From the NCBI RefSeq assembly GCF_003952165.1, contig NZ_RXFT01000002.1, positions 248,001 through 312,000 of the forward strand: a DNA stretch of 64,000 nucleotides, read 5' to 3'. A program made the translations under genes and the position numbers. The notes below the pieces were generated by a model, which searched no databases, was not told where the DNA came from, and saw only the letters and a list, made by a program, of their open reading frames with translations. Shown in pieces: positions 55,888 to 63,842 of the stretch (position 1 is the stretch's first letter; the number at the start of each line of letters is the position of its first letter). Source of the stretch: Variovorax guangxiensis (GTDB lineage: Bacteria > Pseudomonadota > Gammaproteobacteria > Burkholderiales > Burkholderiaceae_C).

Positions 55888-56969
55888 CGCGCCGCGGCCG
55901 CATCCACCGGCAGCTCCTCGCGCCCGCCGGGGTGCCGGGCGAAGCGCGGCGCGTCGTGGCCGTGCACCGGCGCCGAGTCTTCCCAGGGCCAGCCGCCGAA
56001 CTGCGTGCGGCGGTAGTCGGCCATGGTCTGGCTGATCTCGGCCTGCGTGTTCATCACGAAGGGCCCGTACTGGACCACCGGCTCGGCGATCGGGCGGCCC
56101 TGCAGCACCAGGAACTCCGCGGCCTCGGCGTCGCCGTTGGCGATCTCGACGTCCACGTCCGCGCGCAGCTCGATGGCCACCGGGCCCCGCACCTGCTCGC
56201 CACCGACCCGCGCGGCCGACCCCTTGAAGAAGTACAGCATGCGCCGCGTGCCCTCGCCGCTGGCGGCGGGCAGCGTCCATTGGGCGCCGGGCGTCATCTT
56301 CAGCGTCCAGATCGCCACGTCGGCATCTGCCTGCGCGGCCCACGAATCTGGCGGGGGCGCCAGCGGCTGGATCGGGGCCCGGCCGTTGGACGGGTCGTCG
56401 CCGAGCCGGCCCGCGATCACCGCGACCTCGGTGCGGCCGCCCTTCGCGTCGTCGGACACGAAGCGCGGGATGGCCTCCGACCAGAACATCGTGAAGTGCG
56501 GCTCGGCCATCTTGCTCTTCGCCGGCAGGTTGAGCCAGATCTGGAACAGCTCCAGCGGATTGGCGGCGTCGGCCTCGAGCAGCGGGAACATCTCGGAATG
56601 CACGATGCCCTTGCCGGCCGTGAGCCACTGCACGTCGCCGCCGCCGAAGCGCGCGGTGGCGCCCAGCGAGTCGGAGTGGTCGACCAGGCCCTTGCGAACG
56701 ATGGTCACGGTCTCGAAGCCGCGGTGCGGGTGCGAGGGAAAGCCCGGCACCGTCTCGCCGTGGTACATGCTCCAGCCGTCCTTGCGGCTGAAGTCCTGGC
56801 CGATCTGGCGGCCGGCCAGCGAGGCCTCGGGGCCCATGCGGCCGTTGGCCTTCGGGTAGGCGTCGTCGTGGTAGACGCAGAAGAGGAACGGGTCGATCGT
56901 TTGCCACGGGAAGCCGAGCGGCTTGACCTGGACGACGGGGCTCCTGTTGTCGTTGTTGTTGTCGGACAT
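55884..56969 (-). CDS. Pirin family protein
   Basis: 361 residues, cupin type. 'FPSHPHRGFETVTIV' and 'GIVHSEMF' carry the N-terminal metal ligands (His-His-His-Glu); a C-terminal cupin follows. Bacterial pirins are quercetinase-like dioxygenases or regulators. The ATG at 56969 has AGGAA upstream; a longer frame has no ribosome site. Confidence 0.88.
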   Translation of the reverse strand: MSDNNNDNRSPVVQVKPLGFPWQTIDPFLFCVYHDDAYPKANGRMGPEASLAGRQIGQDFSRKDGWSMYHGETVPGFPSHPHRGFETVTIVRKGLVDHSDSLGATARFGGGDVQWLTAGKGIVHSEMFPLLEADAANPLELFQIWLNLPAKSKMAEPHFTMFWSEAIPRFVSDDAKGGRTEVAVIAGRLGDDPSNGRAPIQPLAPPPDSWAAQADADVAIWTLKMTPGAQWTLPAASGEGTRRMLYFFKGSAARVGGEQVRGPVAIELRADVDVEIANGDAEAAEFLVLQGRPIAEPVVQYGPFVMNTQAEISQTMADYRRTQFGGWPWEDSAPVHGHDAPRFARHPGGREELPVDAAAAR

Positions 56970-57129
56970 GCGGATATTCCTTTCCTTGGGGCGCGCGGCC
57001 GATGATGCCGTGCCGGTGGGTGGAATATCGGGCCGCCGGCGCCTTTCGCCAGGGGCCTTCCGTGCAACAGTGAAGAGCGCGTATGGAACGATCGGCATCG
57101 TCCGGGTCCTCGGCGGCTGCGGCGCTGCC

Positions 57130-57552
57130 TCAGGGGTTCTGGTGAGTCACGGCGGCGTTCGGGTCCATGTAGACCAGCTCCCACAGGTGGCCGTCGAGGT
57201 CCTGGAAGCCGTGGCCGTACATGAAGCCGTAGTCCTTCGGCTCGGTCGGCGTGGTGCCGCCGGCCGCCTTGGCCTTGGCCACCAGCTCGTCGACCTCGGC
57301 GCGGCTCTCGCACGAGAGGCACAGCAGCACCTCGGTGCTCTTGGCGGTGTCGGCGATGCTCTTGGTGGTGAAGGTCTTGAAGAACTCCTCGACCAACAGC
57401 ATCACGTGGATGCTGTCCTTCTGGACGACCATGCACGCGGCATTGGCGTCGGTGAACTGCTCGTTGAAGGTGTAGCCCAGCGCGGCGAAGAACGCCTTGG
57501 TCTTGTCGAGGTTCTTGACGGGGAGATTCACGAATATCTGCTTGGTGGCCAT
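57130..57552 (-). CDS. VOC family (glyoxalase/bleomycin resistance-like) protein
   Basis: 140 residues with paired beta-alpha-beta-beta-beta modules: 'MATKQIFVNLPVKNLDKTKAFFAALGYTFNEQFTD' and the late 'HGFQDLDGHLWELVYMDP' with the metal-ligand Glu. Likely a metal-binding lyase or dioxygenase of unknown substrate. Start ATG 57552 has AGGAC upstream. Its promoter region holds palindromes. Confidence 0.85.
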   Translation of the reverse strand: MATKQIFVNLPVKNLDKTKAFFAALGYTFNEQFTDANAACMVVQKDSIHVMLLVEEFFKTFTTKSIADTAKSTEVLLCLSCESRAEVDELVAKAKAAGGTTPTEPKDYGFMYGHGFQDLDGHLWELVYMDPNAAVTHQNP

Positions 57553-57615
57553 GGTGTCGTCCTGTCGATGAAGAAAAGAAGTGGGTTGTGGAGGTGTTTT
57601 CCGGCGTTTTGTGTA

Positions 57616-57658
57616 CGCCGTCCACAAACGATATCAAATCAAATGGACGGCGTCCACA
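57616..57658. promoter_or_regulatory. Paired inverted repeats upstream of the VOC gene
   Basis: CGCCGTCCA (57616-57624) and TGGACGGCG (57644-57652) are perfect inverted arms. Within the same stretch are a local palindrome TGGACGGCGTCCA and an element TTTGTG-N9-CACAAA. They sit in the divergent VOC/CYTH-CHAD gap and look like two operator half-sites. Confidence 0.5.
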
Positions 57659-57726
57659 TCTTTTTTCGAAGCCCGTGATCCGGTCGATGCGACCGCGATT
57701 GCAAGGGGAGAAACGGACCGGGCATC

Positions 57727-59307
57727 ATGGCCACCATCATGGAAATCGAGTTCAAGTTCTGCATCCCCTCCGGCCGCCTGAAGGCCGTCGAAACCGCCCT
57801 CAGGCGCGGCACCGTCGAGCGCACCCGCCTGCAGGCCCGCTATTTCGACACCGCCGACCAGCGGCTGGCCGCCGACGGCATGGTGCTGCGGCTGCGCAAG
57901 GAGGGGCGGCGCTGGGTTCAGACCGTCAAGGCCACCGGTGACAACGCCCTGCACCGGCTGGAGCACAACGTCGATCTGGGCACGACGGGCCCGGCGCCGC
58001 AGATCGATCCCCAGCGCCACCAGGGCACGCCTGTGGGCGAGCGGCTTGCGAAATTGCTGGCGGATGGCACGCAATTGGTCGAACGGCAATCGACCGACAT
58101 CGTGCGGCTCACGCGCGACGTGCGCGTCACCGGGCCCGGCGGCGCGGTGGTCGAGATGGCGCTGGACGTCGGCAAGGTCGTCGCCCACGCCGGCACGCCC
58201 GAGCAGCGCGAATCGCCGGTGTGCGAGCTCGAACTGGAGCTCAAGCGCGGCGACGTGCAGGGTCTGGTCTCGCTCGCGCGGCGCTGGTCGCAGCAGCACG
58301 GGCTGTGGTTCAGCACCGTCTCGAAGGCCGAACGCGGCGCGCGGCTGCTTGCGGCGCAGGAGACCGTGGAAGCCGTGAAGGCCGAGCCGCCGCGCTTCGC
58401 CGACCAGCACCCCGACGGCCTGGCCATCCGTCAGGCCGTGGTCGCCTCGTGCCTCGCGCAGATGCTGCCGAACGCGAGCGAGATCGCCGCGGGCAGCACC
58501 GACGAGGAGCAGATCCACCAGCTGCGCATCGGCATCCGCCGCCTGCGCACCGCCCTGCGCGAACTCGCGTCGCTCGACCCCGCCTCGGGCCTCGCCGAAG
58601 CCGCCGAATGGGAGCCTCCGCTGGTCGACGCCTTCCGCGCCCTCGGTGCACTGCGCGACCGCGAGCAGGTCGTGAAGCTGGCCCAGCCGCGCCTGCGCGA
58701 AGCCGGCGCGCCCGACTTCGACCCGCTGGCCGCCGACGATGCCGCCGCAGCCGATGCGCCCTCGCCCGGCGACATCGTGCGCGCCCCGGCCTTCCAGAAC
58801 GTGCTCGTCTCGCTGATCGGCTTCACCGCGGCGAAGCCGGCCGAACCGGCGCCCGAGACTGCCGCTGAAGGCGATCCGCCATCAGCACCGGTAGGCGCCA
58901 ACGACGCCCGCCGCCTTCTGCGAAAGCGCCTGCGGCGGCTCCACAGGCAGGTGCTGCGCGACGGCGAGCGCTTCGAATCGCTGGACACCGAAAGCCAGCA
59001 CCGCGTGCGCAAGCGCCTCAAGCGCCTGCGCTACCTCGCGGAGTTCGTGGCGCCACTTTTCGACGAGAAGGAAGAAGGCGGCGCCGCCGGCCGCTACCTG
59101 AAGGCCCTGCGCCCCGCGCAGGACGCGCTCGGCGAATTCAACGACGAGGCCGTCGCGCTCGCCCTGTACCGCGAGGCCACCGCGCGCGACGCGCGCGCAT
59201 GGTTCGCGGTGGGATGGTTCACCGCGCGGCACGCGGCCGGGGCGAAGGCCTGCCGCAAGGCGCTCGCGAAGATCGAGGATGCGGCGAGGTTCTGGAAGAA
59301 AAGCTAG
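57727..59307 (+). CDS. CYTH-CHAD domain protein, probable inorganic triphosphatase
   Basis: 526 residues: N-terminal CYTH domain (about 1-205) with the family's MEIEFKF opening motif and conserved Arg/Lys/Glu of the tunnel, and a C-terminal CHAD domain (from about 255) with repeated basic helices ('HQLRIGIRRLRTALREL', 'HRVRKRLKRLRYLAEF') that bind polyphosphate. The YgiF-type fusion hydrolyses triphosphates. ATG at 57727 or 57739 (MEIEFK) may start it. Confidence 0.9.
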   Translation: MATIMEIEFKFCIPSGRLKAVETALRRGTVERTRLQARYFDTADQRLAADGMVLRLRKEGRRWVQTVKATGDNALHRLEHNVDLGTTGPAPQIDPQRHQGTPVGERLAKLLADGTQLVERQSTDIVRLTRDVRVTGPGGAVVEMALDVGKVVAHAGTPEQRESPVCELELELKRGDVQGLVSLARRWSQQHGLWFSTVSKAERGARLLAAQETVEAVKAEPPRFADQHPDGLAIRQAVVASCLAQMLPNASEIAAGSTDEEQIHQLRIGIRRLRTALRELASLDPASGLAEAAEWEPPLVDAFRALGALRDREQVVKLAQPRLREAGAPDFDPLAADDAAAADAPSPGDIVRAPAFQNVLVSLIGFTAAKPAEPAPETAAEGDPPSAPVGANDARRLLRKRLRRLHRQVLRDGERFESLDTESQHRVRKRLKRLRYLAEFVAPLFDEKEEGGAAGRYLKALRPAQDALGEFNDEAVALALYREATARDARAWFAVGWFTARHAAGAKACRKALAKIEDAARFWKKS

Positions 59308-59324
59308 CCGTGGATGGACACGGC
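59307..59324. terminator. Hairpin between convergent CYTH-CHAD and slyD genes
   Basis: GCCGTG-GATGGA-CACGGC, perfect 6-bp stem, lies in the 21-base gap between the two stop codons. It has no T-run, so termination is only a possibility. Confidence 0.3.
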
Positions 59325-59328
59325 CCGT

Positions 59329-59805
59329 TCAGTGATGGTGCCCGTGCGCCCCATGAACATGCCGGTGCTCGATCTCCACCGGCTGCGCCGCGCGCACGTC
59401 CGTCACCTGCAGGCTGAACTTCAGCGCCTTGCCGGCCCAGGGATGGTTGCCGTCGAGCAGCACGACCGGGCCCTTGATCTTCATCACGGTGAAGACGTGC
59501 TCGCGGCCGTCGTCGAGGCGGCCCTGCAGCTGGCCGCCGACCTTCACGCCTGGCGGGAAGTCGGTCTTGGGGATGCTGCGCACCAGTGACTCGTCGCGCT
59601 GGCCGAAGGCGTCTTCGGGGGCGAGGTTCAGAACGGTCTGGTAGCCCTTTTCCTTGCCGTCCAGCGCTTCCTCGATCTTGGGCAGCGTGTTCTGGTAGCC
59701 GCCATGCAGGTAGGCCATCGGCTCGGGGCTCGCCTCGATGAGCTTGCCCTGGGCGTCGGAGACTTTGTACTTGATGGTGACGACGGTGTCTTTTTCGATT
59801 TTCAT
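59329..59805 (-). CDS. slyD: FKBP-type peptidyl-prolyl isomerase SlyD-like
   Basis: 158 residues: FKBP fold interrupted by an IF chaperone insert ('AYLHGGYQNTLPKIEEALDGKEKG', 'PEDAFGQRDESLV', 'VKVGGQLQGR') and a His-rich metal-binding tail (EHRHVHGAHGHHH). It speeds proline isomerisation and helps metal delivery. It lies 39 bases downstream of the NACHT gene on the same strand and has a weak ribosome site. Confidence 0.92.
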   Translation of the reverse strand: MKIEKDTVVTIKYKVSDAQGKLIEASPEPMAYLHGGYQNTLPKIEEALDGKEKGYQTVLNLAPEDAFGQRDESLVRSIPKTDFPPGVKVGGQLQGRLDDGREHVFTVMKIKGPVVLLDGNHPWAGKALKFSLQVTDVRAAQPVEIEHRHVHGAHGHHH

Positions 59806-59820
59806 TGCAACAGTTTCTTG

Positions 59821-59838
59821 AATCCAAAGTGTTGGATT
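59821..59838 (-). other. Hairpin between the NACHT and slyD genes
   Basis: AATCCAA-AGTG-TTGGATT, perfect 7-bp stem, starts 7 bases past the NACHT stop (minus strand) and ends 16 bases before the slyD ATG. It might weaken read-through from the NACHT gene into slyD. Confidence 0.45.
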
Positions 59839-59844
59839 AAATCA

Positions 59845-61617
59845 TTAGATGTCGTCAATGTTAGCGAATCCTATGAGTTGTTCCTCTGCTGCAATGGATT
59901 GTCGCCACTCTTGTAGCATGTTGATTTGCAGTTTGATTGCGGTTAGCAGATGTTGGTCAAATTCATTTGCAAATTTCTCCCCTCTATCTCTAGAAATTTG
60001 CAGATAGCTTCTTTGTGTAGATGTTGGGTCATTCAGGAAGCCAATATTCCAAGGAGTGGCTGCATTTTGAAAAAGAAGACGAAAAGCTCTACTGTCAAGA
60101 GCTTGCTGATGGTAGGTTAACGATGGCCGATTTCGCTGAGTGTAATATGCTGGCTGTTTGGTGCCATCCCGCTCAACAAAGCTCTTTTTAACTCCAAGTC
60201 CTTCTAAATACCTGTGAACATCCAAAATGCCAACTTCCGAGATATCTGAGAGTATGCTCGAGAGGCTGGAATGAAGGTCGGGTATTAGGAAGTATTTCGT
60301 TGCGCGATGAGTGTCTATTTGCTGCAGAAAAAGCAATTCTTGCTGCCAGTAGCTCCAACGGTCAGCAACGAGTTTTTCGTAAAAACTCTTTGCGACATCT
60401 TCAGGTCTGGATTTTATGTAGCGGGCGGCGAAGAATTCAGCAACACTTGAATGAACAAATGTAGTCTTCTTCCCTTCCTCCACAAGCAAGCACGTTATTT
60501 TTCTGATGTCATATAAAAAATCATCTGCGTTAGCAGAAGATTTTGTGGCTGATAGACTTGCTGCTGCGAGAGTATGAAGTAGTTCATTTTCAATCGTTGC
60601 GAGCTGGCGCTTTCGGGTAGAGAAGCATAGGGCTTCGAAAGCCTGTTGAATTTCTCGATCGGTGAGTTTTGTCTTTCTTGACCGTCTCCATCCTAATTTC
60701 GAACCATCATGCCGAATGAGGAGAATTTGAAACAGCTCCTCATAGAATTCTGAGAATTCCAAGGGGATTTTTTGCGCCGCTCGATAAGATATTGCAAGCA
60801 ATGTCGCCAGCAAAGGTGTAACAACCAGTTGTTTGATTTGTAGAGGGGAGGCATTGATTGCGGCAACTAATTTGTCTGCAAATGCCGAATCGCCTCGAGT
60901 TACTTTTTTATAAAAGGGGCGAAGATCGTCAAGGGAAAGTGGTGCGACGTCGAGGGAGTGGAAGTTCGTGAGATGTTTGCACTCCGAGTCGGGTCGAGAG
61001 GTAATTACTATTCTGCATGTGCTGTATTTATTGCTCAAATCCTCAAGCTGACTCATGAGTGCGGAAATAAATTGAGGCTCCACCTCATCGAAACCATCAA
61101 GTAGGAAGGTTATTTTTCCTTGAACAGCAAAGAATTTAAATAATTCAGCGTCCGCATTGATATCTAAAAGGGCGCCAAGCCTGGTAATTAGATGCGTCTC
61201 CAAAGTATTGTTTCCTACATTCCGGAGCTCGCAGAGTAACGGTACACGCGTGCCAGATCGTATTTCTTTGCCCAATAGGTAGCGCAGAAGGATTGATTTT
61301 CCTTGGCCGGCAGTTCCGAAAAGGAGGTTGTGTAAGTCAGGCAGATCGTCTAAAGAGGCAAGCTGCGTTTTATTGTTGCCAGAACTGGTCGTGTAATTGA
61401 CCGATACAGGATAGAAAAAACTGCTCAAGCTCAGAGGCCGATCGGTGTGCCAGATTGTCTTTATTCGCTGACTTTCCCAAAGGCGTTTGTGGAGCTCTCG
61501 AATTTTCGAGGCTGTCTTAATTTGGCCAATTTTTTCCTGCAACTTCCCGGATGCAGTCAGATATAAATTTTCAAATGGCTTGCGGAGCAGCGAAATGGGT
61601 ACTGTGAAATCTGGCAT
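59845..61617 (-). CDS. NACHT-domain NTPase (bNACHT-like, probable anti-phage protein)
   Basis: 590 residues. An N-terminal region (1-95) with 'RIKTIWHTDRPLSLSSFFYPVSV', a lead-in often seen before prokaryotic NACHT modules, then Walker A GTAGQGKS (101-108), Walker B LLDGFDEV (172-179), sensor-like 'CRIVITSRP' (201-209), winged-helix/helical parts and 'VHSSVAEFFAARYI'. The C-terminal ~200 residues have no known sensor repeat. Bacterial NACHT proteins are NLR relatives that abort phage infection. The gene is strikingly AT-rich against a GC-rich genome, consistent with transfer. No effector nuclease is recognised. Confidence 0.88.
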   Translation of the reverse strand: MPDFTVPISLLRKPFENLYLTASGKLQEKIGQIKTASKIRELHKRLWESQRIKTIWHTDRPLSLSSFFYPVSVNYTTSSGNNKTQLASLDDLPDLHNLLFGTAGQGKSILLRYLLGKEIRSGTRVPLLCELRNVGNNTLETHLITRLGALLDINADAELFKFFAVQGKITFLLDGFDEVEPQFISALMSQLEDLSNKYSTCRIVITSRPDSECKHLTNFHSLDVAPLSLDDLRPFYKKVTRGDSAFADKLVAAINASPLQIKQLVVTPLLATLLAISYRAAQKIPLEFSEFYEELFQILLIRHDGSKLGWRRSRKTKLTDREIQQAFEALCFSTRKRQLATIENELLHTLAAASLSATKSSANADDFLYDIRKITCLLVEEGKKTTFVHSSVAEFFAARYIKSRPEDVAKSFYEKLVADRWSYWQQELLFLQQIDTHRATKYFLIPDLHSSLSSILSDISEVGILDVHRYLEGLGVKKSFVERDGTKQPAYYTQRNRPSLTYHQQALDSRAFRLLFQNAATPWNIGFLNDPTSTQRSYLQISRDRGEKFANEFDQHLLTAIKLQINMLQEWRQSIAAEEQLIGFANIDDI

Positions 61618-61823
61618 TTGTTTTTTGCTTTTATGTCTTAACTGAAATTAATTCATTATCGATTTAATATGCGCTTGTGCCGGATATAGCGGGTTTTGAA
61701 ACCCCGATTCAATAAGTCTTTGTACGGTAGGTTGTCTCGCTTTGTATCGGGTAACAACCCTGAAGAAGGCCGACTTCAAACTGAGTCAGATGGTTCGGCA
61801 AAGTCGACGTACATCCTGGTTGC
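61618..61823. other. AT-rich gap upstream of the NACHT gene
   Basis: 206 bases without a gene. The left part is AT-rich and probably carries the NACHT promoter; the right part returns to high GC near the LysR stop. A small hairpin CGGGTTTTGAAACCCCG is visible near 61690. No integrase, tRNA or obvious direct repeat is seen. Confidence 0.5.
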
Positions 61824-62729
61824 CTAAAGGACAGTCGGTGAGGCCGTGACGAGCTTGCCCATCACCAGCCCGATGAAGGCCGACACCGCCAGCGGCAGGT
61901 GCTTGCGGCTCGGGTACACGACGTTGAGACCCCGGCCGGTGTACTCGTACTGAGGCAGCACGCGCACCAGCTGGCCGGCCTGCTCGTCGCGCGTGGCCAT
62001 GGCGGGCGGCAGCTGCGCGATGCCCAGCCCCGCGAGCGCGGCCCTGCGCAGCGCCTGGGCGGTGTTGCCGGTGAAGCGGCCGGTGACCTGCACTTCTTCC
62101 TCCACGCCGTCGGGGCCGGTGAGGCGCCAGGTGGTGTGGCCGGTGGGCGTCGAGGGTGTCACGCAGTCGTGTCCGGCCAGATCCTGCAGGCTCTTCGGTT
62201 CGCCGCGCCGCGCGATGTAGGCGGGGCTCGCGAGCAGGCCTGCACTGCGGGTGGCCAGCCGCCGGCCGACGTAGCCAGAGTCGCGCAGCACGCCGCCGCG
62301 GAAGGCCACGTCGATCCGCTCGGCGATCAGGTCGGCGGCCGCGTCGCTGAGCACGAAGTCGAGCTTGACCAGCGGATGCTCGGCCAGGAAGTCGGCCACC
62401 CATTCCATGGGGAAGAAATCGAAGAAGTCCGCCGGCGCGGCCACCCGCACGAGGCCGCTGGGCTCCTGGCCGCCGGCCGCCAGCGCCTGCCCGGCGGCGG
62501 CCAGCCCGTCGATCAGGCCGGCGCACCGGTCGTGGAAATCCTGCCCGGCGCTGGTGAGCGTGAGCTTGCGGGTGGAGCGCTGCATCAGTCGGGTGCCCAG
62601 CTGCGATTCGAGCTGCTGGATGCGCCGGCTCACGGTGTTGGGCGGCAGGCCCAGCCGCCGGGCGGCCTCGGCAAAGCTGCCGTGGCGCACCACCTGGACG
62701 AAGACGGCGACGTCGTTGAGGTCGAACAT
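61824..62729 (-). CDS. LysR-family transcriptional regulator
   Basis: 301 residues: HTH (VFVQVVRHGSFAEAARRLGLPPNTVSRRIQQLESQLGTRLMQRSTRKLTLT) and sensing domain. The ATG at 62729 has AAGGA upstream. Divergent from a DoxX-FMN-reductase-pirin unit, which it probably controls. Confidence 0.88.
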   Translation of the reverse strand: MFDLNDVAVFVQVVRHGSFAEAARRLGLPPNTVSRRIQQLESQLGTRLMQRSTRKLTLTSAGQDFHDRCAGLIDGLAAAGQALAAGGQEPSGLVRVAAPADFFDFFPMEWVADFLAEHPLVKLDFVLSDAAADLIAERIDVAFRGGVLRDSGYVGRRLATRSAGLLASPAYIARRGEPKSLQDLAGHDCVTPSTPTGHTTWRLTGPDGVEEEVQVTGRFTGNTAQALRRAALAGLGIAQLPPAMATRDEQAGQLVRVLPQYEYTGRGLNVVYPSRKHLPLAVSAFIGLVMGKLVTASPTVL

Positions 62730-62815
62730 GGCGGCTGATTCCTTCAATTCATGGACGAGTGCAATCCGACTCTACCGTCTAGTCGATCAATAGGTGCGCG
62801 CCTAACCTTCTGCCC

Positions 62816-63199
62816 ATGACTTCCACATCGCTCGCTTCCCCCACGCAACGCCGCATCGTCTGGGGCGTGCGCATCCTGCTGGCCCTGGCTTTCGGCGCTG
62901 CCGGAGCCGCCAAGCTGGCCGGCGCGCCGCAGATGGTCCAGGTGTTCGACGCCATCGGCTTCGGCCAGTGGTTCCGCTACGTGACGGGCCTGGTCGAGGT
63001 CGGCGGCGCCGTGCTGCTGCTGGTGCCCGCGACCGGCTTCCTCGGCGGCCTGCTGCTGTTCGCGACCATGGTCTGTGCCGTGGCCACGCACCTCGCGCTG
63101 ATCGGCGGCAACCCGGCGCCGGCCGTGGTGCTGGCTGCGCTGTCGGGCTTCGTCGCCTGGCGGCTGTGGCCCGTGCCGCAACCGGCCACGGCCGCCTGA
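62816..63199 (+). CDS. DoxX-like membrane protein
   Basis: 127 residues, four hydrophobic helices ('IVWGVRILLALAFGAAGAAKLAGAP', 'YVTGLVEVGGAVLLLVPATGFLGGLLL') typical of DoxX/DoxX_2. First gene of a unit with an FMN reductase and a pirin, a frequent neighbour combination. Role unknown. Confidence 0.82.
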   Translation: MTSTSLASPTQRRIVWGVRILLALAFGAAGAAKLAGAPQMVQVFDAIGFGQWFRYVTGLVEVGGAVLLLVPATGFLGGLLLFATMVCAVATHLALIGGNPAPAVVLAALSGFVAWRLWPVPQPATAA

Positions 63200-63210
63200 G
63201 CTTCCCTTCA

Positions 63211-63237
63211 TTCTTCTTCTTCTTCTTCTTCTTCTTC
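63211..63237. repeat. Nine tandem TTC repeats
   Basis: Nine perfect copies of TTC (27 bases) lie 12 bases after the DoxX stop and 20 bases before the FMN reductase ATG. Simple repeats of this kind slip during replication and can change spacing between promoter or ribosome elements. Confidence 0.85.
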
Positions 63238-63257
63238 CAGACCCCACGGAGTACCTC

Positions 63258-63842
63258 ATGACCGCACAACAACCCCGCATCGGCATCATCCTCGGCTCCA
63301 CCCGCGAAGGCCGCTTCGGCGAGAAGCCCGCGCAGTGGATCCACGAGATCGCGAAGCAGCGCACCGACCTTGCCTTCGAGCTGGTCGACCTGCGCGACCA
63401 CCCGCTGCCCCTTTTCGACGAAGCCGGCGCGCCGGCCTGGGGCCCGGTGAAGAACGAGGCCGCCCAACGCTGGCAGGCGAAGCTGGCCAGCTTCGACGGC
63501 CTGATCGTCGTCACGCCCGAGTACAACCACGGCCCCAGTGCGGTGCTGAAGAACGCCATCGACTGGGCCTACAAGGAATTCATCCGCAAGCCGATCGGCT
63601 TCGTGGGCTACGGCGGCGTGGGTGCTGCGCGCGCGGTCGAGCAGCTGCGGCTGGTGGCCGTCGAGATGCAGATGGCGCCGGTGCGCCACGCGGTGCACAT
63701 CGGCATGGTCGAGTTCCTCGGCATCTGGCAGCAGGGCAAGAGCTTCGGCGACTTCCCGCACCTCGCGCAGTCGGCCACGGCGCTGCTCGACGACATCGCC
63801 TGGTGGACGAAGGCACTGAAGACCGCAAGGGAGGCCGTATGA
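63258..63842 (+). CDS. NADPH-dependent FMN reductase
   Basis: 194 residues of the flavodoxin-like FMN_red fold: 'IGIILGSTREGRFGEKPAQWI' (phosphate loop) and 'IVVTPEYNHGPSAVLKNAIDW' (flavin ring contact). Reduces FMN or quinones with NADPH. ATG follows GGAG 5 bases upstream. Stop overlaps the following pirin start by 4 bases. Confidence 0.9.
   Translation: MTAQQPRIGIILGSTREGRFGEKPAQWIHEIAKQRTDLAFELVDLRDHPLPLFDEAGAPAWGPVKNEAAQRWQAKLASFDGLIVVTPEYNHGPSAVLKNAIDWAYKEFIRKPIGFVGYGGVGAARAVEQLRLVAVEMQMAPVRHAVHIGMVEFLGIWQQGKSFGDFPHLAQSATALLDDIAWWTKALKTAREAV

Noticed and set aside
59845..61617. Treating the NACHT gene as part of a larger defence island or prophage
   Set aside because: Both flanks are ordinary chromosomal genes with normal composition; no integrase, repeats or partner defence gene is visible.
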